Source: Microcoleus sp. AS-A8
GTDB taxonomy: Bacteria; Cyanobacteriota; Cyanobacteriia; Cyanobacteriales; Coleofasciculaceae
Assembly: GCA_039962225.1 (NCBI GenBank)
Contig: JAMPKV010000001.1
Coordinates: forward strand, 682,001-746,000
DNA length: 64,000 bases
Direction of reading: 5' to 3'
Under the pieces are notes generated by a model that had not been told where the DNA came from, searched no databases, and saw nothing but the letters and a program-made list of their open reading frames with translations. The translations under genes and the position numbers were made by a program. Numbering within the stretch: position 1 is the stretch's first letter; the number at the start of each line of letters is the position of its first letter. This document shows, one piece after another, positions 38,198-47,480 of this stretch.

Positions 38198-39358
38198 TCA
38201 ACTCCGTCGATAGCGCATCCCTGGCAACTGAGACGCCAGTCCCATGAGTTCTAACTGCAACAGGGCGCTAGAAACAGAACCCGCTGCCAAACCGGCTTGC
38301 TGCACAATTGAATCAAAAGGAGTCGGTTCAGGTGTTAACGTTTGCAACACCTTAGCCAATTCTGGCTCCAACTGAGGGACAGGTTGAGGTGGCTCTTGGG
38401 CAAACAGAGGTAACTGCGTTACAGAGTCAAGTTCTGGGATGGCTCCCAACATTTCCAACAAATGACCTTCATTTAAAATCACATGGGCACCTCGACTCAA
38501 TAGCCCCAAGCACCCTTTGGACTGCTCATCATCCAGTCGCCCTGGCAACACATAAACATCCCGACAAAACTCATTGGCTTGATACGCCGTAATCAGTGCC
38601 CCAGACTTAGTGGGGGCTTCCATCACCAGAATGGCGCGACACAAACCTGCAATAATGCGATTGCGCTGGGGAAAGTGAGCGCGATTGGGCTGAGTTCCGG
38701 CGGGATATTCACTTAACACTAATCCCTGCGGCTGAATTTGTTCGTAAAGATTGCGGTTGCGTGGGGGATAAATCAGATCAACACCGGTTCCCAAAACAGC
38801 CCATGTCCGTCCGCCCGCCTGCAAACAGCCGCCATGTGCTTCTGTATCAATTCCTGCTGCCATGCCGGAAACAACGGTAAAACCATGCCGAGCCAGAGCG
38901 GTACTCATTTTCCGCGTCCAGCGTTTACCGTACTCTGTGGGTTCGCGGGTGCCAACAATGCCTACCATCGGCTTTATCCCATGATTTTCCTGGGATTGCA
39001 CCTGCCCTCGATAGTACAAAACTGGGGGTGGGGTGGGAATCTCTAGCAGTAAGCGGGGATAGTCGGTGTCAGCCGGTGTCCAGAACTGGGGATTTTTGGC
39101 GGTATGCTGTTCTACGAGCTGTTCCGGATTAATTTGCGATCGCGCCGTCACTACCGTCCCAGCCAACTGATACCCAAAACCTTCTACTTGTTGCAACTGG
39201 GTAGCATTCGCGTTCCAAGCCTCTGCCAGTGTACCAAAATGTTGTTGTAGACGCCGGAGCAACACTGGCCCCACACCCTTAACCTGTGCCCAACCTAGCC
39301 AGTAGGTACGTTCTTCCACTTCATTTCCCCCTGTTGATGCACCAGCAGCTACAGCCAT
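38198..39358 (-). CDS. dprA: DNA-processing protein DprA
   Basis: A 386-residue DprA/Smf: N-terminal helix-hairpin-helix-like region (WAQVKGVGPVLLRRL), Rossmann core with VGIVGTREPTEYG, VVSGMAAGIDTEAH, VLGTGVDLIYPPRN and FPQRNRIIAGL, and a C-terminal winged-helix-like domain. DprA loads RecA on incoming single-stranded DNA during natural transformation; cyanobacteria keep it even where competence is untested. Start at 39358 adds an alanine/glycine-rich leader that may be shorter. It is followed by a DUF218 gene upstream in the same direction (34 bp apart from 39392). Confidence 0.95.
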   Translation of the reverse strand: MAVAAGASTGGNEVEERTYWLGWAQVKGVGPVLLRRLQQHFGTLAEAWNANATQLQQVEGFGYQLAGTVVTARSQINPEQLVEQHTAKNPQFWTPADTDYPRLLLEIPTPPPVLYYRGQVQSQENHGIKPMVGIVGTREPTEYGKRWTRKMSTALARHGFTVVSGMAAGIDTEAHGGCLQAGGRTWAVLGTGVDLIYPPRNRNLYEQIQPQGLVLSEYPAGTQPNRAHFPQRNRIIAGLCRAILVMEAPTKSGALITAYQANEFCRDVYVLPGRLDDEQSKGCLGLLSRGAHVILNEGHLLEMLGAIPELDSVTQLPLFAQEPPQPVPQLEPELAKVLQTLTPEPTPFDSIVQQAGLAAGSVSSALLQLELMGLASQLPGMRYRRS

Positions 39359-39391
39359 CCTTTTAAGTGTGCCTCAAGCCTGTCTCTTCTT

Positions 39392-40051
39392 TTAAGCGTT
39401 CCAACTCACAAGACGGGCATAGAGATAAGCAATGGCTTCAGAAATAATAGACCGCACTCCTGCACTATATATCCACCATTGTTTTGGATTGTAACTATCT
39501 GAGTCTACGCTAATCACGCCGACTTGAATTTTGGGAGCAAGGGCTTGCTTGAACATTAGCCAACTCCTGCGGGCATGGACATCACTGGAATAAAGATTCA
39601 TGGATTTTATCTTTAAATTTGACTGGCTGATCCATTCACGCAGGGCAACGGCAGAGGCGGCGGTACGATCTCTCATCACTTTAGGTGCTGGAACAGCAAT
39701 TAATTGATCTGGAGCGAATCCTAGTGCAATCAATGTGGCGGCTGCAAGTTCGGCAGTCGTCTTATATTCGGACAAATGGTATCCTTGTTCTAACGGGTTT
39801 CCTGTAGTAATCAGTTTTTGATATCCTCCTCGTTTAAATTCCTGCATCGCGCTTTCTAGGGCATAGTCTCCTATCCAACCTTCTACAACTAAAACATCAC
39901 CCTTAATGGGATAATTAGGAGCCAGGAAACTATGGATATGATTAGCTATAAACAGCATTAAAGCCATGACACACCCAAGGATGAATAACCATCCCTGGCT
40001 TGTTGGTACCCAGACTTCTCTCCGCTGGATTAAACGCATAATTAAGAGCAT
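39392..40051 (-). CDS. DUF218/YdcF-like membrane-anchored protein
   Basis: A 219-residue protein with one N-terminal membrane helix (about 20-40) and a DUF218 domain: DVLVVEGWIGD at the start of the Rossmann-like core, ITTGNPL, TAASAVALR and SSDVHARRSW. DUF218 proteins (ElyC, SanA, YdcF) act in envelope or vancomycin-related processes in E. coli; the biochemical role is unsettled. Alternative start is the Met four residues in. It is transcribed in the same direction as, and upstream of, dprA (33 bp). Confidence 0.8.
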   Translation of the reverse strand: MLLIMRLIQRREVWVPTSQGWLFILGCVMALMLFIANHIHSFLAPNYPIKGDVLVVEGWIGDYALESAMQEFKRGGYQKLITTGNPLEQGYHLSEYKTTAELAAATLIALGFAPDQLIAVPAPKVMRDRTAASAVALREWISQSNLKIKSMNLYSSDVHARRSWLMFKQALAPKIQVGVISVDSDSYNPKQWWIYSAGVRSIISEAIAYLYARLVSWNA

Positions 40052-40196
40052 TCAGGAATCAATAATTTTATCAGAAATGACTCTATCGCTAAGAGTTTAT
40101 TCCGTTGGCTTGAGAGCCTATCCGAAAAATTCTTTTTAGACTGTTGGCGTTCTCCCTACACATTAGCCATTCCGATCTCCATTCCAAATCATCAGC

Positions 40197-40808
40197 TTAG
40201 TGTAAGCCAGAATCCCAAATTCCGATGTAGAGTCGATCGCCTTTTTGCCATTGAATCACACCCTTGAGAGAATTGAGGGTAAACGAGTACTGTTGAGACA
40301 CTCTCTGCTGTACTTGTTGTAATCCTTGCTGGATTTCTTGATTGAGCTTGCAGCCTAACATTCCATTTAATGTCATCGATATCAGTTGAATATCTACTTC
40401 AGATGTAAAAGAGGCTTCCGTTTGACGAATCCGTTCAGATTTTTTGTCAAACAAAAATCCTAAGCTGATTTGTTCGGGGATTAATTCATAAGAGACAGCA
40501 CGGGTATTAGGCCAGTATCCGTGTGATGTTTTAGTCGGGGTACCCAACATTCGCAAAACATCTTTTCTCTCGATTCCTGGCTGAAATGCTGGAACACCAA
40601 TGCCACTGGGAACGTTCCGACATTCACGTTCAATTAAAGTCCCTAGTGATGGCCCCGAATCTCCAGTGTCTTTCGGCGTAAAACCAGCCGGATGGGCGGA
40701 GATCCGGAAATTTTGTTGAGGCATTTCTAGTGGGAACAACTGGGGAGGAGGCAGCAACACAGAAGAAAGTCCGGCTATCAGATAACTCGTGATGATTAAG
40801 ATCCCCAT
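40197..40808 (-). CDS. Conserved hypothetical exported protein, 203 aa
   Basis: Starts with a hydrophobic signal/anchor (MGILIITSYLIAGLSSVLL) then PPPQLFP, so probably exported or tethered in the periplasm. The central ERKDVLRMLGTPTKTSHGYWPNT and ISLGFLF segments look like the extracytoplasmic module found at the end of some cyanobacterial Ser/Thr kinases, here free-standing. The last part is amphipathic helix plus strands (GDRLYIGIWD). Function unknown. Separated by 145 bp from the DUF218 gene. Confidence 0.7.
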   Translation of the reverse strand: MGILIITSYLIAGLSSVLLPPPQLFPLEMPQQNFRISAHPAGFTPKDTGDSGPSLGTLIERECRNVPSGIGVPAFQPGIERKDVLRMLGTPTKTSHGYWPNTRAVSYELIPEQISLGFLFDKKSERIRQTEASFTSEVDIQLISMTLNGMLGCKLNQEIQQGLQQVQQRVSQQYSFTLNSLKGVIQWQKGDRLYIGIWDSGLH

Positions 40809-41250
40809 GATAATTTTCTAATAATTTGTTTTGGAGTAGCGCTATCTGTGATCGGGAGTGTTCGCTGAGAGTGTCTCCTCAAATTCAGGATTAGACACGC
40901 GTAATGTTTTTATAAAGAGGCAGGAAATGTCTAGGTTGACAGTTTATAGGCCAACAGATTGATACACACTCAGGCTTAAAGTTTTTGAGTTTTAGTTTGG
41001 GATTAAAAAATGTGTTTTATAGTTGCCTGAGCAAGCTGAGCCATACGGAAGAGGTAGATGACTTCACCCTGGGCTGTGGAAAAAATACTTAGCAAAATTA
41101 CTGCGCGTCACTAACAACAAACACTATTGATATCGAAGGATAGAATGCTCTTGATTTGCGGCTCTTTAAGCCTATCCGCGCTCTGCACAATCGAGCCTAA
41201 ACTGAAAACTTATTAGAAAAATTAGCGGTTCGCCCCCAAGCACAAACCCC
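40809..41250. other. Intergenic, nothing recognised
   Basis: 442 bases between two minus-strand genes. I see no gene, RNA or repeat. Confidence 0.45.
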
Positions 41251-42015
41251 TTACAGATAAATCATTTTTTTTGTCAGGCCACCATCAATGACAAAATTTT
41301 CTCCTGTAATAAAACTGGCTTCAGGAGAGGTTAGATAAATCACGAATGAAGCAATATCTTCTGGTTTACCAACTCGTCCAACAGGATGCTGTTGATGCTC
41401 TTGTTCCGTAAGTTGCGGCTTCTGTCTAATGGCTTGTTTTTTCCACTCCCTCACTTCGATCCAGCCCGGACTGATGCAATTCACCCGGATGTCTGGGCCT
41501 AAGCTAATTGCTAAGGCGTGAGTTAAAGCTACAATTCCTCCTTTAGATGCTGAATAAGCTTCTGTGTTCGCTTCTGACATTAACGCTCTTGTCGAGGCAA
41601 TATTAATAATTGTGCCTTGATTGTTTCTCAAATAAGGAACAGAATATTTAGTACACAAAAATGCCCCAGTCAAATTAATAGACAGGATATGATGCCAATC
41701 TTCTAAACTTAGTTCCGTTATTGGATGATTTTCAGGGTTAGACCGTGCCGCATTATTAACTAATACGTCTATTTTGGCAAAACTATTTACAGTTTCTCGA
41801 ATTAAATTCTTAACGGATTCTTCATTAGCAACATCAGTAAAAATAAACCGGATAGAGCCGAGCGGCTTGTATTCTTCCTCGGTTTCTCGTCCGGCTTGTT
41901 CATCAATGTCAGCAATAACGACAGAGAGTCCCTTTTCTAAAAATTGTTTAGCGATCGCCTTGCCAATTCCCTGCCCACCTCCCGTAACAATCGCTACTTT
42001 CCCCCGCAAGCTCAT
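41251..42015 (-). CDS. Short-chain dehydrogenase/reductase, glucose-1-dehydrogenase-like
   Basis: A 254-residue SDR: TGGGQGIG cofactor loop, ADIDEQAG with Asp in the position that prefers NAD, NNAA, Ser in INIASTRA, YSASK, and the C-terminal signature FITGENFVIDGGLT. The C-terminal GG and PEDIA segments are those of glucose/ribitol-type dehydrogenases; the substrate is not determined. It is last in a run with DUF2301 (17 bp upstream) and the SAM hydrolase gene, so is probably co-transcribed with DUF2301. Confidence 0.85.
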   Translation of the reverse strand: MSLRGKVAIVTGGGQGIGKAIAKQFLEKGLSVVIADIDEQAGRETEEEYKPLGSIRFIFTDVANEESVKNLIRETVNSFAKIDVLVNNAARSNPENHPITELSLEDWHHILSINLTGAFLCTKYSVPYLRNNQGTIINIASTRALMSEANTEAYSASKGGIVALTHALAISLGPDIRVNCISPGWIEVREWKKQAIRQKPQLTEQEHQQHPVGRVGKPEDIASFVIYLTSPEASFITGENFVIDGGLTKKMIYL

Positions 42016-42032
42016 AAGTCCTCCTGCTGAAT

Positions 42033-42692
42033 TTATGAATGAGCAGCACGCTTTTCTTGGAGATAGGCAAAAACCGACTTATCCCCAATATCGGAGGCAA
42101 TGGGTTGTACCAGCTTACGCAGTGCAAACACCATAAACAAAACAGCCCAGATGGCTAAGAAACTCTGTTCCCAAGTGCTGGGCAGGACACCCGCGAGATG
42201 GCCTAATAAAAGGATAGGCACTAAGGGTGTGAGGAACTTAGTTTCAAAGCGGTTGAAGCAAAATGCTTCCTTAAAATAGATTCCTGTTAAGGCTGCAAAG
42301 GTAAAACCAACGCCAAAAATGGCTATGGGATGGTTGTAAACAAATACGGCAAAGGGTTCACGCGTCGAGAGTGCTATCACCATTGAGGCAATGCCACCAA
42401 TCGCCCAAAAAATTTGTAAGAGTCGGTGCAAGGGTACTAGGTAAATATGAATGGTGACCAAACTCACCCCTAAGGCTAACCAAAACACGGCATAACAGGC
42501 CATCACCTCAGTCCAAACAGTGAGAGTGTCACCCCATGCTAAAACCAGTCCACTCCCTAGAGCGAAACTCAACGCAGCTGTGAGCAAACTGCTACGGTAG
42601 ACGATAACACCCGTGCGATCGCCCTGATTAATCGTAAATTCCCCGAATTGACCCTGATAAACCTCTGGTTCCAACGCCTGTTGTAACCCCAT
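42033..42692 (-). CDS. DUF2301 integral membrane protein
   Basis: A 219-residue protein with about six membrane helices between residues 35 and 200, preceded by a soluble N-terminus (YQGQFGEFTINQGD). YFKEAFCFNRFETKFLTP and the closing ALRKLVQPIASDIGDKSVF match the cyanobacterial/plastid DUF2301 family. Function unknown. It lies 17 bp upstream of the SDR and 103 bp downstream of the SAM hydrolase gene, same strand. Confidence 0.8.
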   Translation of the reverse strand: MGLQQALEPEVYQGQFGEFTINQGDRTGVIVYRSSLLTAALSFALGSGLVLAWGDTLTVWTEVMACYAVFWLALGVSLVTIHIYLVPLHRLLQIFWAIGGIASMVIALSTREPFAVFVYNHPIAIFGVGFTFAALTGIYFKEAFCFNRFETKFLTPLVPILLLGHLAGVLPSTWEQSFLAIWAVLFMVFALRKLVQPIASDIGDKSVFAYLQEKRAAHS

Positions 42693-42795
42693 AACTTATC
42701 CTTTCACCTCAATACGGAACGCCTTTGGAGTAGCTATATCGACAAAACCTGAATATTGTCCCGGTTTTAACATCGATTTTGCTATTTCTTCAACT

Positions 42796-43623
42796 TTAAC
42801 CTTTCATTTCTAGGCTCACCACTACTTCCACGGGTGAACCGACATCCATGTTTAACGCTTGCTGAGCACTGCCGCCATTAACGGCAATTTCTACCCAACC
42901 GTGACTGCCTATCAGGGTAACAACTTCTCCAACCGGGCGATCGCTATAAGTTTGGCTACTCTCGATCCGGCGATCGCCCAGTGTGGGTGTACAAGCATCA
43001 CCCACGAGAACAGCCCAGGTTTTTTCCTGAACCTCCGCCGCCGAAATATTGGTGATGAGGTTGCCGAAGTGGTCGATATATTGAATGCAACCCACGATAC
43101 CAGAACTTGTTGGGATGCGATCACCAATCGCTAGTGCCGTGAGTGTTTTGGGGTCAAAGCTTTCTCCCAGTTGTTCGATTGGGACACCACTCGCCAGATG
43201 AGCACCCACGGGTGCAAAGATATCTCGACCGTGAAACGTGGTGCTAGGTGTCGGTGTCCGCCAGTAGTTGGGATTGGTGAGTTCAACAGCGGCTAAGACT
43301 CTCGATTGATGCAAAACGCCACTAAACAATCCATTATCCGGCCCCACCAAGAAACTCTGCTCGATTTGGAGCGCAATTCCTCGGCGTTGACTCCCCACCC
43401 CCGGATCGACCACCGCAATGTGCACTGTCCCAACTGGAAAGTAGGAATAGGCATTCATCAGGTTAAATCTGGCTCCTGCAATATTTTGCGGTGGGATTTC
43501 ATGGGTCAAATCTACAACAGTCAAATGCGGGTTGATTCCAGCAATGACGCCTTTCATGACACCCACATACACATCCTTTAAGCCAAAGTCAGTTAAAAGA
43601 GTAATGAGCCGATTTTCAGTCAT
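42796..43623 (-). CDS. S-adenosyl-L-methionine hydrolase (adenosine-forming), DUF62
   Basis: A 275-residue member of the SAM hydroxide adenosyltransferase family: ITLLTDFGLKDVYVG at the N-terminus, VDLTHEIPP, VAVVDPGVG-like VVDPGVGSQRRG, GPDNGLFS, and HGRDIFAPVGAHLA. The Asp, Arg and His of the nucleotide pocket are kept. These enzymes hydrolyse SAM to adenosine and methionine; fluorinase and chlorinase are relatives but are longer and carry different residues. First gene of the three-gene minus-strand run. Confidence 0.9.
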   Translation of the reverse strand: MTENRLITLLTDFGLKDVYVGVMKGVIAGINPHLTVVDLTHEIPPQNIAGARFNLMNAYSYFPVGTVHIAVVDPGVGSQRRGIALQIEQSFLVGPDNGLFSGVLHQSRVLAAVELTNPNYWRTPTPSTTFHGRDIFAPVGAHLASGVPIEQLGESFDPKTLTALAIGDRIPTSSGIVGCIQYIDHFGNLITNISAAEVQEKTWAVLVGDACTPTLGDRRIESSQTYSDRPVGEVVTLIGSHGWVEIAVNGGSAQQALNMDVGSPVEVVVSLEMKG

Positions 43624-43739
43624 TTAAAATGGTTTAGGATAGGTTTATTTTCCTTATTAGTAAATACTTTAAAAGAGTATGTCTGATTGACATACTCTCT
43701 ACTTTCTCTCTGATTCTAACCGTGTCGAATAGGCTCTTA

Positions 43740-44801
43740 TCAGTTCACCAGCAATTTGCAGAGTGCATTCAAATTCTGATCTTCCTTGGCAATGATCTCT
43801 TCTGCCAGTTTTTCTAAATTTTTGATATTCTCTGGCTCTGCCTTATCCATATCATCCAGACCTTTGCCTGCATCTAACAAGGCTTGGAAGCGATAGTACT
43901 GAGGTGGTCTATCCTGAGCTTTCGGCAACAGTTGTTCTAATTGAACAGCCACGGATTCACTAGAACCATCGAGCGTGATGTTAAGAAGGGGTTGTACCCA
44001 TCCCACTAATCCCCAATTCGCAGCTTTCTCGTAATCATATCTACGGGTCAGTGAGCCAGTGCCCAAGGAGACTACGAGTATGTCTTGGAGTTCAAGTGGG
44101 GTTTTACCGGGTTTTTTAGAATCAATGATGGCTTCCATTAGAGCTAGGGATGTTGGATTATTGGCAAAAACTCCACCATCAACCAAGGCATAAAAACCTC
44201 TTCCTTGGGTCTCGTGTTTGACGGAAGCCTCAACCTTATGTGGTTTGAAATAAGTTGGAGCTGCTGAAGTCGCCATTGCGGCTTGGTGCATGGTGAAGCC
44301 GCTAGAAATCTTCCGGTAATATCGATTAGTTCTCTCTTCTTTGTTGGTTTGACTGGTAAAGAAAACAGGTGTCCTTAGCTGAATATCGTAGCTGGTGACG
44401 AAAACTTCTGTGAGTGCATCTACGAGAGGAGTGTTACCAAAATATTCTTTTAAGACCTTGTCTCTACCATCTGAAGAATATTTAGGTCTACTGATATCGT
44501 CTAATTTCATTACTTTCTCAAGAAATGGCTCATAAAATATTTCTCCTCCACGCTCCCGATAAATGTTAATTAGGTCTGCTGCCGTGTATTTCGGCTCTTT
44601 AGTGTTCGGCTTTGGCAACGCCAAGCCAGCCGCTAAGATTCCTCCCGTTGAGGTACCAGCAATCAAATTAAATAAGGTACAAATCCTTTTCCCTGTTCGC
44701 TTCTCGATCTCAGCAAGAATCTTGGCTGGGACAATTCCTCGAATACCACCACCATCAATTGATAATATTTTTAATTTAAACTTAAAATCTTTCTCTGTCA
44801 T
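43740..44801 (-). CDS. Patatin-like phospholipase
   Basis: A 353-residue patatin: oxyanion loop DGGGIRG (residues about 16-22), nucleophile Ser in GTSTGG (about 50), and catalytic Asp in LVDGGVFANNP (about 213). Acyl hydrolase of membrane lipids by family. Close in size and motif to CapV-type effectors, but no cyclase, sensor or other defence gene is adjacent, so a housekeeping lipid role is equally possible. It is flanked by AT-rich spacer on its 5' side. Confidence 0.85.
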   Translation of the reverse strand: MTEKDFKFKLKILSIDGGGIRGIVPAKILAEIEKRTGKRICTLFNLIAGTSTGGILAAGLALPKPNTKEPKYTAADLINIYRERGGEIFYEPFLEKVMKLDDISRPKYSSDGRDKVLKEYFGNTPLVDALTEVFVTSYDIQLRTPVFFTSQTNKEERTNRYYRKISSGFTMHQAAMATSAAPTYFKPHKVEASVKHETQGRGFYALVDGGVFANNPTSLALMEAIIDSKKPGKTPLELQDILVVSLGTGSLTRRYDYEKAANWGLVGWVQPLLNITLDGSSESVAVQLEQLLPKAQDRPPQYYRFQALLDAGKGLDDMDKAEPENIKNLEKLAEEIIAKEDQNLNALCKLLVN

Positions 44802-45261
44802 CTCTCTCTACCTTAGAATTGATTTTTTACTTTTTGTAGTTTAACTTTTCCGGATTTATCTAGGAAATTTGTGAATTTTTATGTATTTAATTTTTGTGTC
44901 TACTAAGGTTAAATATTTTACATTTTTTCGTTATTTTTAAAAAATTATGTCATGAATTTTTCAGTATTTACCCTCTTGAAACTGAGTGAAATAAATTTTA
45001 TCTGACAGCAACGCCTGTCAGATAATGGCAGAATTCAGAAATTAGCAGCATCCGGGCTTATGTTATGGCTTGCTTTTGCCCAGATGCACTCGCTGATCTA
45101 TGAGATTGTCTAAAGCGTTGTTCACCCAAAAATGCCATCCTCATGAAATCAATTTGTTTAGATGCACCTGCTACTTAAAAGTTCGTTGGATGGTGACGTT
45201 TTGTTAGACATCTTCATCTAAATGAAGAAGAGAAAATTATTTTTGAAACAGAAATATCCTT
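44802..45261. other. AT-rich spacer
   Basis: 460 bases, markedly AT-rich at 44840-44960. Contains one small perfect hairpin (ATCTGACA at 45000-45007 with TGTCAGAT at 45016-45023). No gene or RNA is supported. Confidence 0.45.
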
Positions 45262-46032
45262 TTACCAAACTTTCCAAGGAGCCTTTCCACTATTCCACAA
45301 TTCATTCAGGTAATTTTTGTCTCGTAGAGTATCCATAGGTTGCCAAAAACCAAAATGTTTATAGGCCGAAAGTTGATCATCTACAGCCAGCTTCTCTAAA
45401 GGGTCTTTCTCCCAAATGGTAGAGTCATCCGCAATGAAGTTAATCACCTCTGGCTCTAACACAAAAAAACCACCATTAATCCAAGCTCCGTTCAGGTCTT
45501 CTTTCTCTCGGAAACTACTAACTTTTTCTTGATCTTTAAACGATATCGCACCAAAACGCCCTGCGGGTTGGGTTGCGGTTAGCGTAGCCAAAGTTTTTTG
45601 TGTTTTATGAAACTCTAGCAATTCTTTAATATTGACATCTCCAATACCATCTCCGTAGGTAAAGCAGAATGTTTCATTGCCAATATGATCTCGAACCCGC
45701 TTCAGACGACCGCCAGTCATCGTATTGTCACCTGTATCTACTAGTGTCACTCGCCAAGGTTCGGCATAACCACAATGAACGTTCATTTGATTAAATCGCA
45801 TGTCGAAAGTAACATCGGACATGTGTAAGAAATAGTTAGCAAAATATTCCTTAATGACATATCCTTTGTACCCGCAGCAGATGATAAAATCATTGATGCC
45901 ATAAGCTGAGTAAATTTTCATGACGTGCCAGAGAATTGGCTTTCCACCAATCTCAACCATAGGCTTTGGCTTCACAGAAGTTTCTTCACTAATGCGAGTC
46001 CCAAGCCCCCCAGCAAGGATCACAGCTTTCAT
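45262..46032 (-). CDS. rfbF: Glucose-1-phosphate cytidylyltransferase
   Basis: A 256-residue nucleotidyltransferase: GGLGTRISEETSVKPKPM is the cytidylyltransferase form of the activation loop, followed by TYGDGIGDVNI and NGGFFVLEPEVI, all diagnostic for RfbF/DdhA. It makes CDP-glucose, first step toward CDP-3,6-dideoxyhexoses of surface polysaccharide. The usual partners rfbG and rfbH are not in this window on either side, so it stands alone here. Confidence 0.95.
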   Translation of the reverse strand: MKAVILAGGLGTRISEETSVKPKPMVEIGGKPILWHVMKIYSAYGINDFIICCGYKGYVIKEYFANYFLHMSDVTFDMRFNQMNVHCGYAEPWRVTLVDTGDNTMTGGRLKRVRDHIGNETFCFTYGDGIGDVNIKELLEFHKTQKTLATLTATQPAGRFGAISFKDQEKVSSFREKEDLNGAWINGGFFVLEPEVINFIADDSTIWEKDPLEKLAVDDQLSAYKHFGFWQPMDTLRDKNYLNELWNSGKAPWKVW

Positions 46033-46918
46033 TTAATTACCTCGTAATTCTCAATTAGATTGATTGACACTGAAGTTGAATAAGCTAATCGGCATTTAAA
46101 TTGCATAGCTTGGACGGGCAGGATGCCCATCCCCCAAGAAAAAGGCTAAAACCTAACTCACAAATTAAATGCACAACAGCTTAGGGAAAAACTGATGGTT
46201 ATTTTCTAGCTCTAGAATAGACTTTTCGTCAAATAAGAAGCAAGAGCTGAGGTTTGCGATCGCACAACGGGTTGTTGATGGCTAGAAATCTTGCATACCT
46301 CAATTGTTTCATTGAGCCATAGGATGCATCATCCTTTTTTAAGAGCTAGGCAAACCATTGAGTGATTAATCCACCGAGACTTCCGGAGTGTGATGAACTT
46401 CTAATGCGTTAACCTACATCAGGTAGAGGTAGCTTCAAACAATAGTTGTAAGCTTAGTGCATAGCCCCTCGCTTTTGACAACTAGAACGATTGGAGCACC
46501 ATCTCACAATTTTTTGGCTTCATGTGGGAGCGTGTATGTAGAATAATTCACTTCTATTTGCTTTTTCCTGGTGGGCTCACACGGACGTACTTTTGAATAG
46601 GTGCATAAATTCAGGATGCGGGCGATCGCCTTGACAATTTTCTGTTCAAATCACTTGCTTGGAACAGCTTAGCGCCTATCTTATCCCATCGGCTCCTCAA
46701 TCGCTAAGAACGCTCTGCTCAGGAACGATAAGAACCTCGGCAGCAAGGATTAACCCCTAATGGCTGCGCTCGTGAGTGTACTCTGTTCGGTCATTACCCT
46801 GAAGTCCTTACTAATTTCTGTATCAAAAAATACTTTTTGCCTATCCAGCCGGCTTCGATTCATGTTATTTTTGAGGGAGGAAGATAATACATGATTTGAA
46901 CCGAAGGGATTGTTTACA
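46033..46918. other. Gene-free stretch upstream of rfbF
   Basis: 886 bases with divergent genes at both ends. Besides a HIP1-related GCGATCGC near 46257 and one near 46621 and a GGGCAGGATGCCC dyad near 46115, I see no open frame with a plausible start, no RNA and no repeat family. Confidence 0.45.
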
Positions 46919-47080
46919 GTGAACAGAAACCGGAATAACCAAGCTCAAAAAGCCGCTGCCGCTCATCGTGCTACTCTCCAAAAACTTTTAGAACATCGCT
47001 TAGAAGTAGCTAGAGCCAAAGGCGACGAGGCTTTGATTCGTCAGCTAGAGCAAGAAGCCAGCTACCTAAACTTGGACTAA
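46919..47080 (+). CDS. Small conserved alpha-helical protein, 53 aa, GTG start
   Basis: Translated by hand. The frame starts at GTG 46919, after GAAGGGA spaced about 7 nt, and encodes VNRNRNNQAQKAAAAHRATL then a Leu/Arg/Glu-rich helix closing LIRQLEQEASYLNLD. The whole chain is one predicted amphipathic helix without membrane segments. I recall similar short proteins as conserved hypotheticals in cyanobacteria, but cannot name a family or function. A perfect 13-bp-stem terminator 70 bp after the stop supports a separate transcript. Confidence 0.65.
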   Translation: MNRNRNNQAQKAAAAHRATLQKLLEHRLEVARAKGDEALIRQLEQEASYLNLD

Positions 47081-47150
47081 CCTGCTTGAAACGCTCCATT
47101 TGCGAATGGAGACCTGAAAATTTGCCCTTCCTAGTATGTCAGGAAAGTAT

Positions 47151-47190
47151 AACAGGGATATCAGCCGAGAAGGGTGATATCCCTGTTTAA
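47151..47190 (+). terminator. Strong rho-independent terminator
   Basis: AACAGGGATATCA (47151-47163) pairs perfectly with TGATATCCCTGTT (47175-47187) around an 11-nt loop, followed by Ts. It ends the transcript of the 53-aa gene. The following 290 bases hold no gene. Confidence 0.8.
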
Positions 47191-47480
47191 GTTAGCTTAC
47201 TCATTAGTCTTGAAACATAAGTTGACCCCACCCTTGCTCCAGGGATTGAGTTAGACGCTGAAAAGAGCTTTGTCGCCACAAAAATAGTTTAAATGTACTA
47301 TTCAAACTCTAGAAGCAAGAGGATATCGATTCTTGGATCACGCTGAGAGTGACGAGTGAATCATCTGCGTGGAAATAGTAGAGAAACTTACCGACAGCAA
47401 AATCGTCTTTTTGCAGATAGCTATACTAGTGGTTGCAACTTTCCTAATCTGACTCAGCACCCTCATTCGCGTCTAAGGAA

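Noticed and set aside
43740-44801. CBASS defence operon
   Set aside because: No cyclase, Cap2/Cap3 or HORMA/TRIP13 gene is adjacent; neighbours are rfbF and SAM hydrolase.
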